A stretch of 33,830 bases of DNA, taken from positions 1 through 33,830 of the forward strand of contig JBKJLF010000086.1 of NCBI GenBank assembly GCA_046597185.1, in the 5' to 3' direction. Below the pieces are notes generated by a model, which made no database searches, was not told the origin of the DNA, and worked only from the letters and a program-made list of their open reading frames with translations. Numbering within the stretch: position 1 is the stretch's first letter; every line of letters begins with the position of its first letter. The position numbers and the translations under genes are program-made. This document shows positions 1 to 7,304 of the stretch, one piece after another. Source of the DNA: CAMBDR01 sp046597185 (GTDB lineage Bacteria; Pseudomonadota; Gammaproteobacteria; Burkholderiales; Burkholderiaceae_D).

Positions 1-563
1 ATCCAGGCTTTGTTGGTATCCTGCGGCCGTGCGCCGTCGCTCCAGGATTAGCCAAATCGCACGATGGCTTTCATCCCCGCCTGGCGCACCAAGCCCATGG
101 CATTGTTAAAATTGGTCAGCGTGGCCGCGCTGATATTGGCATTGACAAAGGAAGCCAGATTGACTTCGCATAAAACCAGGCTGATGTTTTGGCTGCGGTA
201 ATTTTTTAAGCTGGCCAAATCAAAGGTACACGATTCGCTGGCGGTATAAAAGCCGCGTTCCGGATTGGTGAAAATAGTCGTGCTGTCGCCAACATAGCTG
301 ACTATAGTTTGGCCCCAGGTTTTGCCCCTGGATCAAAATAAAGACACACTGCCTTGTACGATGGCTTTTAATACGCTCTCTTTTTGATTGCTGGCACTGG
401 CCAAGGCGCTGGTGCCGCTCCATTCGGTGGCAGAACCATCAACCAGACTCGGCGGCGCAGCGAGCGCCATACCGGAGCCCAAGGCCAAAGCACCTGCAAT
501 AGCCGTATTCCGTAGCCTAACTGGCCATAGTGCGTTGTGTGGATTCATTTCCTTATTCATCAT
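1..563 (-). pseudogene. Broken secreted DUF4832/DUF4874-type protein gene, 5' part
   Basis: Reading the minus strand from about 563 gives a signal peptide (hydrophobic AIAGALALGSGMALA, then APPSLVDGS). A short segment follows (WSGTSALASASNQKESVLKAIVQG) that resembles the N-terminal module of secreted DUF4832-type proteins. The frame meets TGA at 333-335. Two bases out of frame the same DNA reads ILIQGQNLGPNY, which fits the expected continuation of that module. The original frame then resumes with the NPERGFY motif and VRQAGMKAIVRFG, hallmarks of DUF4874/DUF4832 proteins, and meets a second stop, TAA, at 49-51. A frameshift plus an internal deletion, followed by a nonsense change, explains this best. 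The gene continues beyond the window edge. The exact start (563, 560 or 548) is uncertain. Family assignment is from remembered motifs. Confidence 0.6.
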
Positions 564-652
564 TCCTGGATTGATTGCAATGACTGCCGATCCGGGTATT
601 GTAGGATAGTTTGGATTAAGGGCTGACAATAATTTGTAAGCTCATGCTTCCA

Positions 653-682
653 CAGTCAACCGTTTTTCGATTGACTGTTTTT
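653..682 (+). terminator. Hairpin with T-tract, plus-strand orientation
   Basis: A stem of CAGTCAACCG (653-662) and CGATTGACTG (668-677) closes a TTTTT loop with one C-A mismatch, and TTTTT follows at 678-682. This is a classic intrinsic terminator shape for transcripts moving rightward. The flanking genes are on the minus strand, where the stem is not followed by T residues. It may therefore block antisense entry into the acyltransferase gene, or be only a weak stop for it. Confidence 0.5.
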
Positions 683-699
683 CCGCCGATAGGTTCGGC

Positions 700-1974
700 T
701 CAAGCCTTGGGCGCGGCGGCCTTTTTGAAAGGGTTGCGCTCGGGCGCGTCGTCGTGTTCAATGCCAGTCAAGACGCGCTTCATCAGCTTGTTGAGAATTG
801 GCTGCCGATGCCGCACCAGCACGCCAAAGGTTTCCGGCTTGGCCCCAAGGCTGGCCTTGGGTTCAAGCGCGGTGCGGCCAAAGGAAATGCGCTTGCAGCC
901 CAGCGAAATGGCGTCGGCGATGGTGGCATGCAGCAAGCGCAGATAGAGCGGCAATTCATCCCTGGTGGCGGCTTCGCGGTCAAAGCCGATGTGAAAGGCG
1001 ATGGCGGTGTCGCCGTCAGCAACGGTAATCACAAAACCCAGCATCTGCCCCGCACGGCGGATGCAACTACAGCGAAAATGCTGGCCCGCCACCGCTTGCA
1101 AGACGGCAAAATACTCGGGCACCAGCTCGAAGGGGCGAAAATCGGCATTCACCTGCACCATTTTGTAGAGCGCAAAGATGCGTTCCTGCTCAGCCGTCAG
1201 GTCAAGCAGGCTCTCGACCGTACAACCGGCGTCATCCAAGGGCTTGAAGACGGCGTTGCGGATGCTACTGCGGTATTTGGAAGCCAGACTGGCCAGATAA
1301 TCGTCATACGACTTCCATTTTGCATCCAGCGTCAAGACCATATTCGGTTCGGTCTCAACATAGCGGTAGCTCAGGTTTTCGAGCTGCTTGGCCGGTTCGA
1401 TATACGGCGCGTGCAAATCCTTGATCATCACAAAATGGGTTTTGCCGGCCAGTTTTTCGGCCTGGCGTATCCGGTACAACACTTCAGCCACGCCATGCCA
1501 GGCCTGCGCCAGATCGGCCTCCTTGGCAAAGGCGATGCCGTGCTGGCCGAAAGTGAGTAAATTGCCGCACACCAGCACGCGTTGGCGCGCGCTATGCGCC
1601 AACTGGTCGAGCGGATTGCTCCAGCCTGCCCCTTCGTCATCGGCTTTTTCCGGGCGCGCCTGCGCCAGGCTGATGTCGGCCAATTGCATATACATGGCGG
1701 CCACGGGTTCGGCATCGGCCCCTTGCCCTTCAAAGATGAGCGCATAGCGCGCCGACAGGTTCAATGGCAAGACCTGTTCCAGCGCCTCAAAATAGGCATA
1801 CGACATAAAAAAGCCCGAATCGGCCGTCAATTGCTGCCACGCTTTGGGGGAGAGCATGCTGATCGAATCGGCAATCGCATACTGCAAATCTGCCGGGCCG
1901 CGCAAGCGCTTGCGTTCGCGGTTGCGGTGCGCCAACGCGGAGGTGAAGGAGCGCAGGGTGTTCTGAATATTCAT
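700..1974 (-). CDS. GNAT/FemAB-like acyltransferase
   Basis: The predicted protein has 424 residues and no signal peptide, so it is probably cytoplasmic. Its C-terminal half matches the BioF2-like/FemAB-type acetyltransferase fold: LASLASKYRSSIRNAV around residues 230-245, then a central strand with GFVITVADGDTAIAFHIGFD, and a final segment ISLGCKRISFGRTALEPKASLG typical of these GNAT-like enzymes. Such proteins transfer acyl or aminoacyl groups to amines or peptidoglycan/lipid precursors; the substrate here cannot be read from sequence. ATG at 1974 is preceded by AGGGA at a suitable distance. The gene lies 30 bp downstream of the cyclase-family gene on the same strand, so the two are probably co-transcribed. 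The family call is solid, the exact role unknown. Confidence 0.8.
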   Translation of the reverse strand: MNIQNTLRSFTSALAHRNRERKRLRGPADLQYAIADSISMLSPKAWQQLTADSGFFMSYAYFEALEQVLPLNLSARYALIFEGQGADAEPVAAMYMQLADISLAQARPEKADDEGAGWSNPLDQLAHSARQRVLVCGNLLTFGQHGIAFAKEADLAQAWHGVAEVLYRIRQAEKLAGKTHFVMIKDLHAPYIEPAKQLENLSYRYVETEPNMVLTLDAKWKSYDDYLASLASKYRSSIRNAVFKPLDDAGCTVESLLDLTAEQERIFALYKMVQVNADFRPFELVPEYFAVLQAVAGQHFRCSCIRRAGQMLGFVITVADGDTAIAFHIGFDREAATRDELPLYLRLLHATIADAISLGCKRISFGRTALEPKASLGAKPETFGVLVRHRQPILNKLMKRVLTGIEHDDAPERNPFKKAAAPKA

Positions 1975-2004
1975 GATTCGTCATCCCTATGGGGTTATAT
2001 GGGG

Positions 2005-2679
2005 TTAATTTAACTGCGCAAACGCACGTACCGGGAAAGTACCAAAACCTTTGATTTTGACCGGCACGGCGTAAAATTTGAAGCCACTGGCAGGCACCGC
2101 CGCCAAATTGCACATATGTTCGACGATTAAAATCTCCGCCCCCAGCAAGGTGGTATGCACGGGCCGATCTTTGCCTTTGATGTCGTCGATATTGTAGGTA
2201 TCGATGCCAACCAGGCGCACACCCTGATCGCGCAGATAGCACGCCGCGCCTTCGGTCAAGTGCGGGTGGCCTTCGTAATAGGCTTCGGTATTCCAGTGAC
2301 GCGACCAGTTGGTTTGCACCAGCAGCGCCTTACCGCGCACATCCAGGCCAGCAAAAAAACTTTCATCAATTGCCGTAACCGATTCCGGCACCACCAGCTT
2401 CACGCCCTCCAGACTGGCGCAGGCATCCAGACCAATTTGCGACAGGTCTTTGCCCTCTTCATAGCGGTGGAACGGGGTATCGAGATAGGTGCCGGTATTG
2501 GAACACATCTCAATCTTGCCGATTTGAAAGGTGGTGCCCTCGCCATACACTTGTTTGGAGGCTTCACGACTTAAAAAGTCGCAAATAATGGGTGCGGGTA
2601 AGCCTTTGTAGGTGACCAAACCGTGTTCGATGGTGTGGCTCAGGTCGATCAGTTTTTGCGGCGATTTTTCCTGTAACAT
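2005..2679 (-). CDS. Cyclase/kynurenine-formamidase-like hydrolase with altered metal motif
   Basis: This 224-residue protein matches the PF04199 cyclase family, which includes the bacterial arylformamidase KynB and isatin hydrolase. The opening IDLSHTIEHGLVTYKGLP and the later LVGIDTYNID and VHTTLLG segments are typical. The usual metal-binding signature is HxGTHxDxPxH. Here residues 61-71 read NTGTYLDTPFH, so Asn61 and Tyr65 stand where two His ligands are expected, while Asp67 and His71 remain. It may belong to a subfamily with different metal coordination or chemistry. I chose ATG at 2679 because GAGAGGGG lies just upstream and the family homology starts there; a longer frame upstream has no recognisable sequence. 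It probably forms an operon with the acyltransferase downstream. Confidence 0.8.
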   Translation of the reverse strand: MLQEKSPQKLIDLSHTIEHGLVTYKGLPAPIICDFLSREASKQVYGEGTTFQIGKIEMCSNTGTYLDTPFHRYEEGKDLSQIGLDACASLEGVKLVVPESVTAIDESFFAGLDVRGKALLVQTNWSRHWNTEAYYEGHPHLTEGAACYLRDQGVRLVGIDTYNIDDIKGKDRPVHTTLLGAEILIVEHMCNLAAVPASGFKFYAVPVKIKGFGTFPVRAFAQLN

Positions 2680-3061
2680 ACTGGCCCCTCTCAGATAAGT
2701 TTTAGTAGAATAGCAGATTCGCACCCGGTATGCGATATTGAAACCAATGTATGGCGCATGATCATCGACAAAACCTGCTTGTCCATGCCGTCGTCGGCCA
2801 GTCAATCATTGTTTTCCACCTTTACCCCTTATTTCTTTGTTGGGAATGAGAAGCTGATGACGGGTTCCCCCTAGATCTCGTTCGTGTTATCAAGTGTTAT
2901 TCAGTGCTATCGAATGTCATGTCATTTTTCACCCTGTCTCACTAAAATATGATCACCCCCTATGCATTGCCAGAAGCGTATTGTTCGCTTCAGGAACGAG
3001 CTATCTCTCCACCAAAAGCAACTTTTGGATTATCAACGCGACAAAAGGATATATTGCCATT
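2680..3061. other. Intergenic region, divergent, no gene seen
   Basis: About 380 bp separate the minus-strand cyclase gene from the plus-strand orphan gene. I see no convincing ORF. A TATTCT-like -10 on the minus strand lies near 2708-2713 (weak, without a good -35). A perfect inverted repeat GAAGCG (2973-2978) / CGCTTC (2986-2991) lies upstream of the orphan gene; its role is unknown. Confidence 0.5.
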
Positions 3062-3517
3062 ATGAATATTTCTACAGAGCCAAAGGGTGCGGTGCTTGCG
3101 TCGGAAGAATTTTCGGTCAATACCAATGTGGTCAATGTCAGGGTAAAAGGCGTCAATCGCTCACAAATCCCTGGTAGTTTTAAGGTTCATCTTTTAAAAG
3201 ATAGCGAAGTGATCGCTTCCAGGGCATTTTATCAAAGCACTGGGGTTACGCTATCGGAAGAAGTTGCTGGAAATCCGATCGTTAATTTTGACTTCGAATT
3301 ACCCATTAGCACCATATCAAACGGGAAACTCAGTATTCGGGTAGAGCCGCATGATTCGCAATTACATGGCAACCAGTTCCCACATGATTTGCTGGGCAAC
3401 CCAACGGTAAACATCCGGCTACTTATCCACACAAAAAAAACTAACAGCAATATTTTAACTGACTCCATGTTTTATCACTACCCCTGCCGGGAGATAGTGC
3501 TTTCATGTTTGCAATAA
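3062..3517 (+). CDS. Hypothetical protein, beta-rich, unrecognised
   Basis: From ATG at 3062 (AAAGGA about 12 bp upstream) the frame encodes 151 residues without signal peptide or membrane segment. The middle is rich in alternating hydrophobic residues (VNTNVVNVRVKGV, GSFKVHLLKDSEVIASRAF, VNFDFELPI), which suggests a beta-sandwich. It is loosely reminiscent of the accessory C-terminal domain of tyrosinase-like proteins, but I would not assign that. The last 25 or so residues look unlike the rest and may be a frameshifted or random tail. Base composition is more AT-rich than in neighbouring genes and the gene stands alone beside an IS element, so it may be acquired and degrading. Confidence 0.45.
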   Translation: MNISTEPKGAVLASEEFSVNTNVVNVRVKGVNRSQIPGSFKVHLLKDSEVIASRAFYQSTGVTLSEEVAGNPIVNFDFELPISTISNGKLSIRVEPHDSQLHGNQFPHDLLGNPTVNIRLLIHTKKTNSNILTDSMFYHYPCREIVLSCLQ

Positions 3518-3534
3518 ATATGACACCCCTTTTT

Positions 3535-3576
3535 ATCCAAAATTGGATGTTATGGTCGTATCCAACCTCTGGTTGG
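3535..3576 (+). repeat. Two short inverted repeats downstream of the orphan gene
   Basis: ATCCAA (3535-3540) pairs with TTGGAT (3543-3548), and CCAACC (3562-3567) pairs with GGTTGG (3571-3576) around a TCT loop, followed by TTTGG. They may form a weak terminator for the orphan gene; no clean T-tract follows. Confidence 0.3.
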
Positions 3577-3662
3577 TTTGGTAACTTGTATATTTCAGAG
3601 AAAAGAATATACAAGAGCAGGACAAAATATTGATCCGTAATTTAAATTGAAAGGAACGGCAG

Positions 3663-3684
3663 ACTCAAAAACCAAGCGCAACAC
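3663..3684 (+). repeat. IS30 left terminal inverted repeat
   Basis: This 22-bp segment matches the reverse complement of 4916-4937 at about 18 positions, with CGCAACAC at the inner end and a shared ACCAA block. Confidence 0.65.
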
Positions 3685-3825
3685 CCTTTTTGCTGTAGAG
3701 TATAAAGCGTAGTCAGAAAGCGTTCTTTTAAGACGGCACGAAATTGATGCATCTTGAGAACCTGACGGTCTGGCCCAACGCCTGGTTTTGCTTTTTCCCT
3801 TAGCTGCCGCCACGCAGTGCGGGGG

Positions 3826-3842
3826 CTGGGGCAGAGCCCCAG
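3826..3842 (+). other. GC-rich hairpin upstream of the IS30 transposase
   Basis: CTGGGGC (3826-3832) and GCCCCAG (3836-3842) form a perfect 7-bp stem with an AGA loop, 53 bp before the transposase start. Such stems near the ends of insertion sequences can shield the transposase from outside transcription or translation; that role is inferred here. Confidence 0.45.
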
Positions 3843-3894
3843 GGTGTTGATTCTGCTTTCCCACTAGAAATAACTGTAACTTTAGGGTTCTATC

Positions 3895-4911
3895 ATGGCA
3901 AAAACTTACCTGCATTTGAGTACTCAGGAGCGCGCAATCATCATGTGCATGAGGGATGATAAATGTTCTATGCGATCCATTGCAAAACGCCTTTGCCGTT
4001 CTGTCAGTGCGGTTAGTCGCGAACTTAAGCGCACTTGCGGCAGCGCGATTTACGATGCCAATCAGGCACACCAACAGAGCCAATCGCGTCGTTTCGCGCC
4101 GAGCAAAATGCCCAAATTACATACCTCCGGGGCGCTATTTACGATAGTGCGGTACCATTTGAATTTACACTGGTCACCCTAACAAATTGCAGGCAAACTT
4201 AAAGACATGTGGCCTAACGACTCCCAAAAAACCGTCTCCCACGAGACCATCTACAACGCCATCTACCTCCATCCGCGTGGCGAACTCAAACGCGAGCTGA
4301 TCGCATGCCTGCGCCACCACAATCAGGTGCGCAAACCACGCAGCAGGGGCGAGGATCGGCGCAACCAGATACCGGACATGCAAAACATCCGCGTTCGCCC
4401 GCCAGAGGTCGCGGATAGGGTCATCCCCGGCCATTGGGAAGGTGATCTCATCAAGGGCGCTGGCAACCGCTCCTCGGTCGGCACGCTGGTAGAACGTGCC
4501 ACTGGTTTTGTCGTCCTCGCGAAGATGGAAAACGCAACGACCAAAGTCGTTGTCGATAGCTTTGCTAATGTGCTGAAGCGGGAGCCTGCAATCATGCGCC
4601 AAACCATGACATATGACCAAGGGCGCGAGATGGTTGATCACAAAAATCTTACCAAGCAAACCGGAATGCAGATCTATTTCGCCGCCCCTCACAGCCCTTG
4701 GCAGCGCGGCTCAAACGAGAATACTAACGGTTTGTTGCGGCAATACATGCCCAAGGGTTCTGACCTGTCAATCTACTCGCAGGAAGAGCTTGATGCCATT
4801 ACTTTTGAACTCAACACGAGGCCAAGAAAGCGCTTTGGGTATCGATCGCCCCTTGTTGTTTATAACGAGCAATTGCTTCTCGCACAACATCATGGAGGTA
4901 CTGTTCACTAA
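3895..4911 (+). pseudogene. IS30-family transposase interrupted by an in-frame TAA
   Basis: One continuous frame encodes an IS30 transposase of about 338 residues, except for TAA at 4180-4182. The N-terminal part holds the helix-turn-helix (YLHLSTQERAIIMCMRDD, then SMRSIAKRLCRSVSAVSRELKR). After the stop the frame goes on with QIAGKLKDMWPNDS, exactly the expected continuation of the family motif WSPxQIAGKL, so the stop most likely arose from CAA. The catalytic core is otherwise whole: Asp in HWEGDLIKG, Asp in YDQGREM, Glu in SPWQRGSNENTNGLLRQY. A restart at ATG 4207 would give only the catalytic domain. Unless the stop is suppressed the element should not move itself; a functional copy elsewhere could act on it. 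ATG at 3895 is preceded by an AGGG site. Confidence 0.8.
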
Positions 4912-4915
4912 CACA

Positions 4916-4937
4916 GTGTTGCGGTTGGTGCTTGAAT
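4916..4937 (-). repeat. IS30 right terminal inverted repeat
   Basis: This is the partner of the left repeat at 3663-3684, with an identical CGCAACAC core read on the minus strand. It lies immediately downstream of the transposase stop codon. Confidence 0.65.
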
Positions 4938-4939
4938 TC

Positions 4940-5463
4940 GCCCTTTGATGCAGCGCTTGTTCGGCGCGGCTTCGTTCATTTACCTCTTCGGTCAACAATG
5001 CATTTGTTGACAGCAAGGACCGGGCCAACTTCGCTGTGCTGGAGGTCAGACGCGCATCGAACACGGAAACGAGCATGGTGGCCGCCAAAAACAGCAAGGT
5101 ACAAGCCGCGATCGTGGCGGCCATCCACAAATTGCCGATTTGATTGGGATTACCATAACAAATACTATTCGGTGCGAAGTTCGCCGCCGCCATCCCTGTA
5201 TAGTGCATGCCCGCAATGACACCCCTCATGATCAGGGCGGCCAGGATGCGTTTTATTGCCAGATTGGCGACATTAATGGATCGAAGTTGAAAGGTAATCC
5301 AAAGGGCCGCGACAGAAGCCCCGATAGCGATCAGGATGGACAGCACATAGAGAGTCGGATCAAACTGTATCGGCGGCGACATCCTCATTGCCGCCATGCC
5401 GGTATAGTGCATCGTAGCGATGCCGGTGCCCATCACCAGTCCGGACATCAGCAGTCTTTGTAG
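4940..5463 (-). pseudogene. MHYT-domain signalling protein fragment
   Basis: The minus strand encodes a run of membrane helices with two clear MHYT signatures (MHYTGMAAMRM and MHYTGMAAANF), spaced as in the MHYT sensor domain, which is proposed to bind metal and sense gases. A short cytoplasmic coiled linker follows (SSTAKLARSLLSTNALLTEEVNERSRAEQAL). In whole proteins this linker leads to PAS, GGDEF/EAL or kinase output domains; here it runs into the right end of the IS30 element. Upstream the frame is closed by a stop at 5464-5466, while homology begins abruptly at SGLVMGTGIA, so the first MHYT repeat is also missing. The gene is therefore truncated at both ends. Function is presumably lost. 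Confidence 0.75.
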
Positions 5464-5768
5464 CTACAACTGGTTACGATTAAAAATTCCAGGATATAAC
5501 TATCTTTAAAAGCTTGCTCTGCCTTTGGCGGGGATTGTCTCAACAGTGTTTAGAGAATTGGCATTTCGCAATAAGCTTCATAAAATTGGCGCATGCGCCA
5601 GATATTTTGCGCAGAAAATCCACGCTGGCCCGGCTGTCGTGCCCTGATCACGCCGGGCCAACCCGTGCCCGGCACGCACAGATGGCTCCTTGTCGCATCC
5701 CAACCCTGAACCTGTTTATAATGGGCAGAAAACCACTACACAACGCCATGAAAACGAAAGGTTCCACC
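5464..5768. other. Intergenic region with palindromes, no gene seen
   Basis: About 305 bp separate the MHYT remnant from the FrnE-type gene. I see no supported ORF. The segment holds a perfect 14-bp palindrome TGGCGCATGCGCCA (5587-5600) and an inverted repeat GGCCCGGC (5627-5634) / GCCGGGCC (5652-5659), which could form a hairpin but has no T-tract. Confidence 0.5.
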
Positions 5769-6423
5769 ATGACTCCCCCACCCCAAGCGCTACAGATCGA
5801 CATCGTATCCGATGTGGTCTGCCCCTGGTGCATTGTCGGCTATCGGCAATTGGCACAGGCACTCGGTGCCAGCGGCACGGCGCATGAAATTCACTGGCAC
5901 CCGTTTGAACTCAACCCGCAAATGCCCCCCCGAAGGCCAGAATTTGCGTGAGCATTTGGCGCAAAAATATGGCTCAACCAAAGAGCAATCGGAACAAAAC
6001 CGCAACAGGCTCAGCGAAGTCGGTGCCAGCCTGGGCTTTACCTTCCGCTTTACCGAAGACACGCGCATGCATAACACCTTCAATGTGCATCAGTTGTTAC
6101 ATTGGGCCGAGGGCCTTGGCCGCATGCACGAGCTCAAACTGGCGCTGTTTGCTGCCCACTTTACCGATGGCCGCAATTTGTCCGACAATGCAGTGCTGGC
6201 CGATGTGGCGGGAGAAATCGGGCTTGATCATGCCGAGGCGCTGGCAGTGCTGGCCGATCAGCGCTTTGCCAAGGCAGTGCGCGAGGCCGAGCACTATTGG
6301 CAGAATCAGGGCATTCAGAGTGTGCCAGCGATTATTTTCAATCGTCGCCATCTGGTCAGCGGTGCCCAAGGGGTGGCGAACTTCACACGCATTCTGGCAC
6401 AGTTAGCCGCGCTGCCGGGTTAG
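5769..6423 (+). pseudogene. FrnE-type DsbA-family oxidoreductase, frameshifted at a C7 tract
   Basis: The N-terminal part (from ATG 5769, with GAAAGG upstream) shows the thioredoxin-fold start LQIDIVSDVVCPWCIVG, where Cys18 and Cys21 form the CPWC redox motif of the FrnE/DsbA family. It continues to HWHPFELNPQMPP. At C7 (5925-5931) the frame is lost; the next frame gives EGQNLREHLAQKYGST and carries the rest of the family to the stop at 6423, including IQSVPAIIFNRRHLVSGAQG with the cis-proline loop. With six C residues the product would be 217 residues, the usual family length. There is no signal peptide, so it would act in the cytoplasm on thiols. This may be a true null allele, a slipped phase-variable tract, or an assembly error. 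Confidence 0.75.
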
Positions 6424-6435
6424 TACTGCTGGCCA

Positions 6436-6458
6436 ATTCCCCGCCCGTGGAGGGGAAT
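6436..6458 (+). promoter_or_regulatory. Upstream inverted repeat of the mqsRA region
   Basis: ATTCCCC (6436-6442) and GGGGAAT (6452-6458) form a perfect 7-bp inverted repeat with a 9-bp spacer, about 65 bp before the mqsR start. It shares the TTCCCC/GGGGA core with the second repeat nearer the gene, so the pair could be binding sites for the MqsA antitoxin. Confidence 0.4.
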
Positions 6459-6487
6459 AACACCGCCCATTGCACAATTATTTACAC

Positions 6488-6516
6488 TTGCAAAAATTCC
6501 CCTTTAAGGGGATAAT
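6488..6516 (+). promoter_or_regulatory. Candidate mqsRA promoter overlapping a palindrome
   Basis: TTGCAA (6488-6493) and GATAAT (6511-6516) with a 17-bp spacer resemble a sigma70 promoter. The spacer and -10 overlap the perfect 15-bp palindrome TCCCCTTTAAGGGGA (6498-6512), as expected for an autorepressor site. The predicted start point falls near 6522-6523, almost on the mqsR ATG, so the transcript may be nearly leaderless. Confidence 0.5.
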
Positions 6517-6522
6517 CTACCC

Positions 6523-7021
6523 ATGAAAAAATCCACTCCCCCACTACAAACTAAGCGACATCCTCGCGCAGATGACGACGGTACAGAACATGAACCTCAC
6601 CGTTTCCGCCCGCACTGGCATCCGTGCGTGTGGCATGGCCCAGTTTGATGCATTGGCAGTGGTGCAAGGATTGAGCAGCAAGAATTTTTACAAAAGCATG
6701 ACCACCCATGCCGACCACCGGGTATGGCAAGACGTGTATCACGGGCAATGGAACGGGATTGCGCTTTACATCAAAATCCAGCGGGCGGGTGAGTATTTTG
6801 TGATTTCGTTTAAGGAGTTGCAACATGGCAAGCAAATGGAACGGGCAGCCCTGCTGCCTTTGCGGGGCAGGAACTCTGCACGACGGCGTAAAAACCGTGA
6901 CGCAACAATACAAAGGACAGGTTTTCAGCAGCGAAACCCACGGCGCGTTTTGCGACCATTGCGCAGACGGCTTTGTGCTGGAAGACGAGGCCGAAGAAGC
7001 GATCTGGCTGGCATTTCGTGA
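6523..7021 (+). pseudogene. mqsR: MqsR-type mRNA interferase, frame disturbed at both ends
   Basis: The segment FYKSMTTHADHRVWQDVYHGQWNGIALYIKI...FVISFKE is clearly MqsR, the GCU-site mRNA interferase. The residues matching E. coli Lys56, Gln68, Tyr81 and Lys96 are all present. ATG at 6523 opens a frame that reads MKKSTP and then goes wrong; if one C of the C5 run near 6537 were absent it would read STPHYKLSDILAQM, as in intact MqsR. The expected stop after FKE is TTG (6818-6820), so the frame runs about 65 codons further, out of frame across mqsA, to 7021. Repairing both points gives exactly 98 codons, the length of E. coli MqsR. As written, translation could begin only at an internal ATG such as 6572. 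It is probably inactive or altered, or the sequence has an error. Confidence 0.75.
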
Positions 7022-7232
7022 CCGGGTAGATGCACAGCAGGCGGCGGAACTAACCCGCATCCGCAAGAAACTCAAGCTCACCCAAATCCAGGCGGCGCAA
7101 CTGGCTGGCGGTGGTAAAAACGCATTTTCACGCTATGAACGCGGACAAGCCAAACCTGTGGCCGCCGTAATCAATCTGTTCCGCCTGCTCGACCGCCACC
7201 CGGAATTGTTGGATGAGTTAAAGCCAATTTAA
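6825..7232 (+). CDS. mqsA: MqsA antitoxin and transcriptional repressor
   Basis: The 135-residue protein has the two-part MqsA layout. An N-terminal zinc module carries CxxC pairs at Cys10/Cys13 and Cys43/Cys46. A C-terminal helix-turn-helix (ELTRIRKKLKLTQIQAAQLAGGGKNAFSRYERGQAKP, around residues 66-105) ends in NLFRLLDRHPELLDEL. In known systems the zinc domain binds and blocks MqsR, and the helix-turn-helix represses the operon through palindromes. The start at 6825 has an ideal AAGGAG site. The gene follows the toxin directly, the usual mqsR-mqsA order. It looks intact, in contrast to mqsR. Confidence 0.9.
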   Translation: MASKWNGQPCCLCGAGTLHDGVKTVTQQYKGQVFSSETHGAFCDHCADGFVLEDEAEEAIWLAFRDRVDAQQAAELTRIRKKLKLTQIQAAQLAGGGKNAFSRYERGQAKPVAAVINLFRLLDRHPELLDELKPI

Positions 7233-7241
7233 CCTGGTTAA
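7229..7241. promoter_or_regulatory. TTAACC-T-GGTTAA palindrome at the end of mqsA
   Basis: TTAACC (7229-7234) and GGTTAA (7236-7241) flank a single T and include the mqsA stop codon. The AACCT core recalls the operator half-site known for E. coli MqsA, but the spacing is shorter and the site lies after the operon, so chance is likely. Confidence 0.25.
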
Positions 7242-7304
7242 GAAGCCGGGGCAGAATAAAATGCCAGCGCCACAGTACCCGGCGCAAGCGCACCAGATGC
7301 GCTT

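Larger units (their letters stand above)
3661..4939 (+). mobile_element. IS30-family insertion sequence
   Basis: The element is bounded by imperfect terminal inverted repeats. The left repeat lies at 3663-3684 and the right repeat at 4916-4937; they match at about 18 of 22 positions and share a CGCAACAC core. Between them lies one IS30-type transposase frame with a nonsense codon. A strong hairpin lies between the left end and the transposase start. The right end abuts the interior of an MHYT-domain gene on the minus strand, but the left flank does not continue that gene, so a deletion or rearrangement accompanied or followed insertion. The exact outer ends and the short target duplication cannot be fixed by eye. 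Total length about 1.28 kb, slightly long for the family. Confidence 0.8.

Noticed and set aside
388..609. Plus-strand frame of 73 codons
   Set aside because: It is the antisense shadow of the signal-peptide region of the broken secreted-protein gene.
754..1560. Long plus-strand frame of 268 codons
   Set aside because: It is antisense to the acyltransferase gene, with no ribosome-binding site or family resemblance; long shadows are common in GC-biased genes.
6572..7021. The 149-codon frame as a normal long MqsR variant
   Set aside because: The last 65 or so codons run out of frame through mqsA and are Arg-rich without pattern; a lost stop explains them better.
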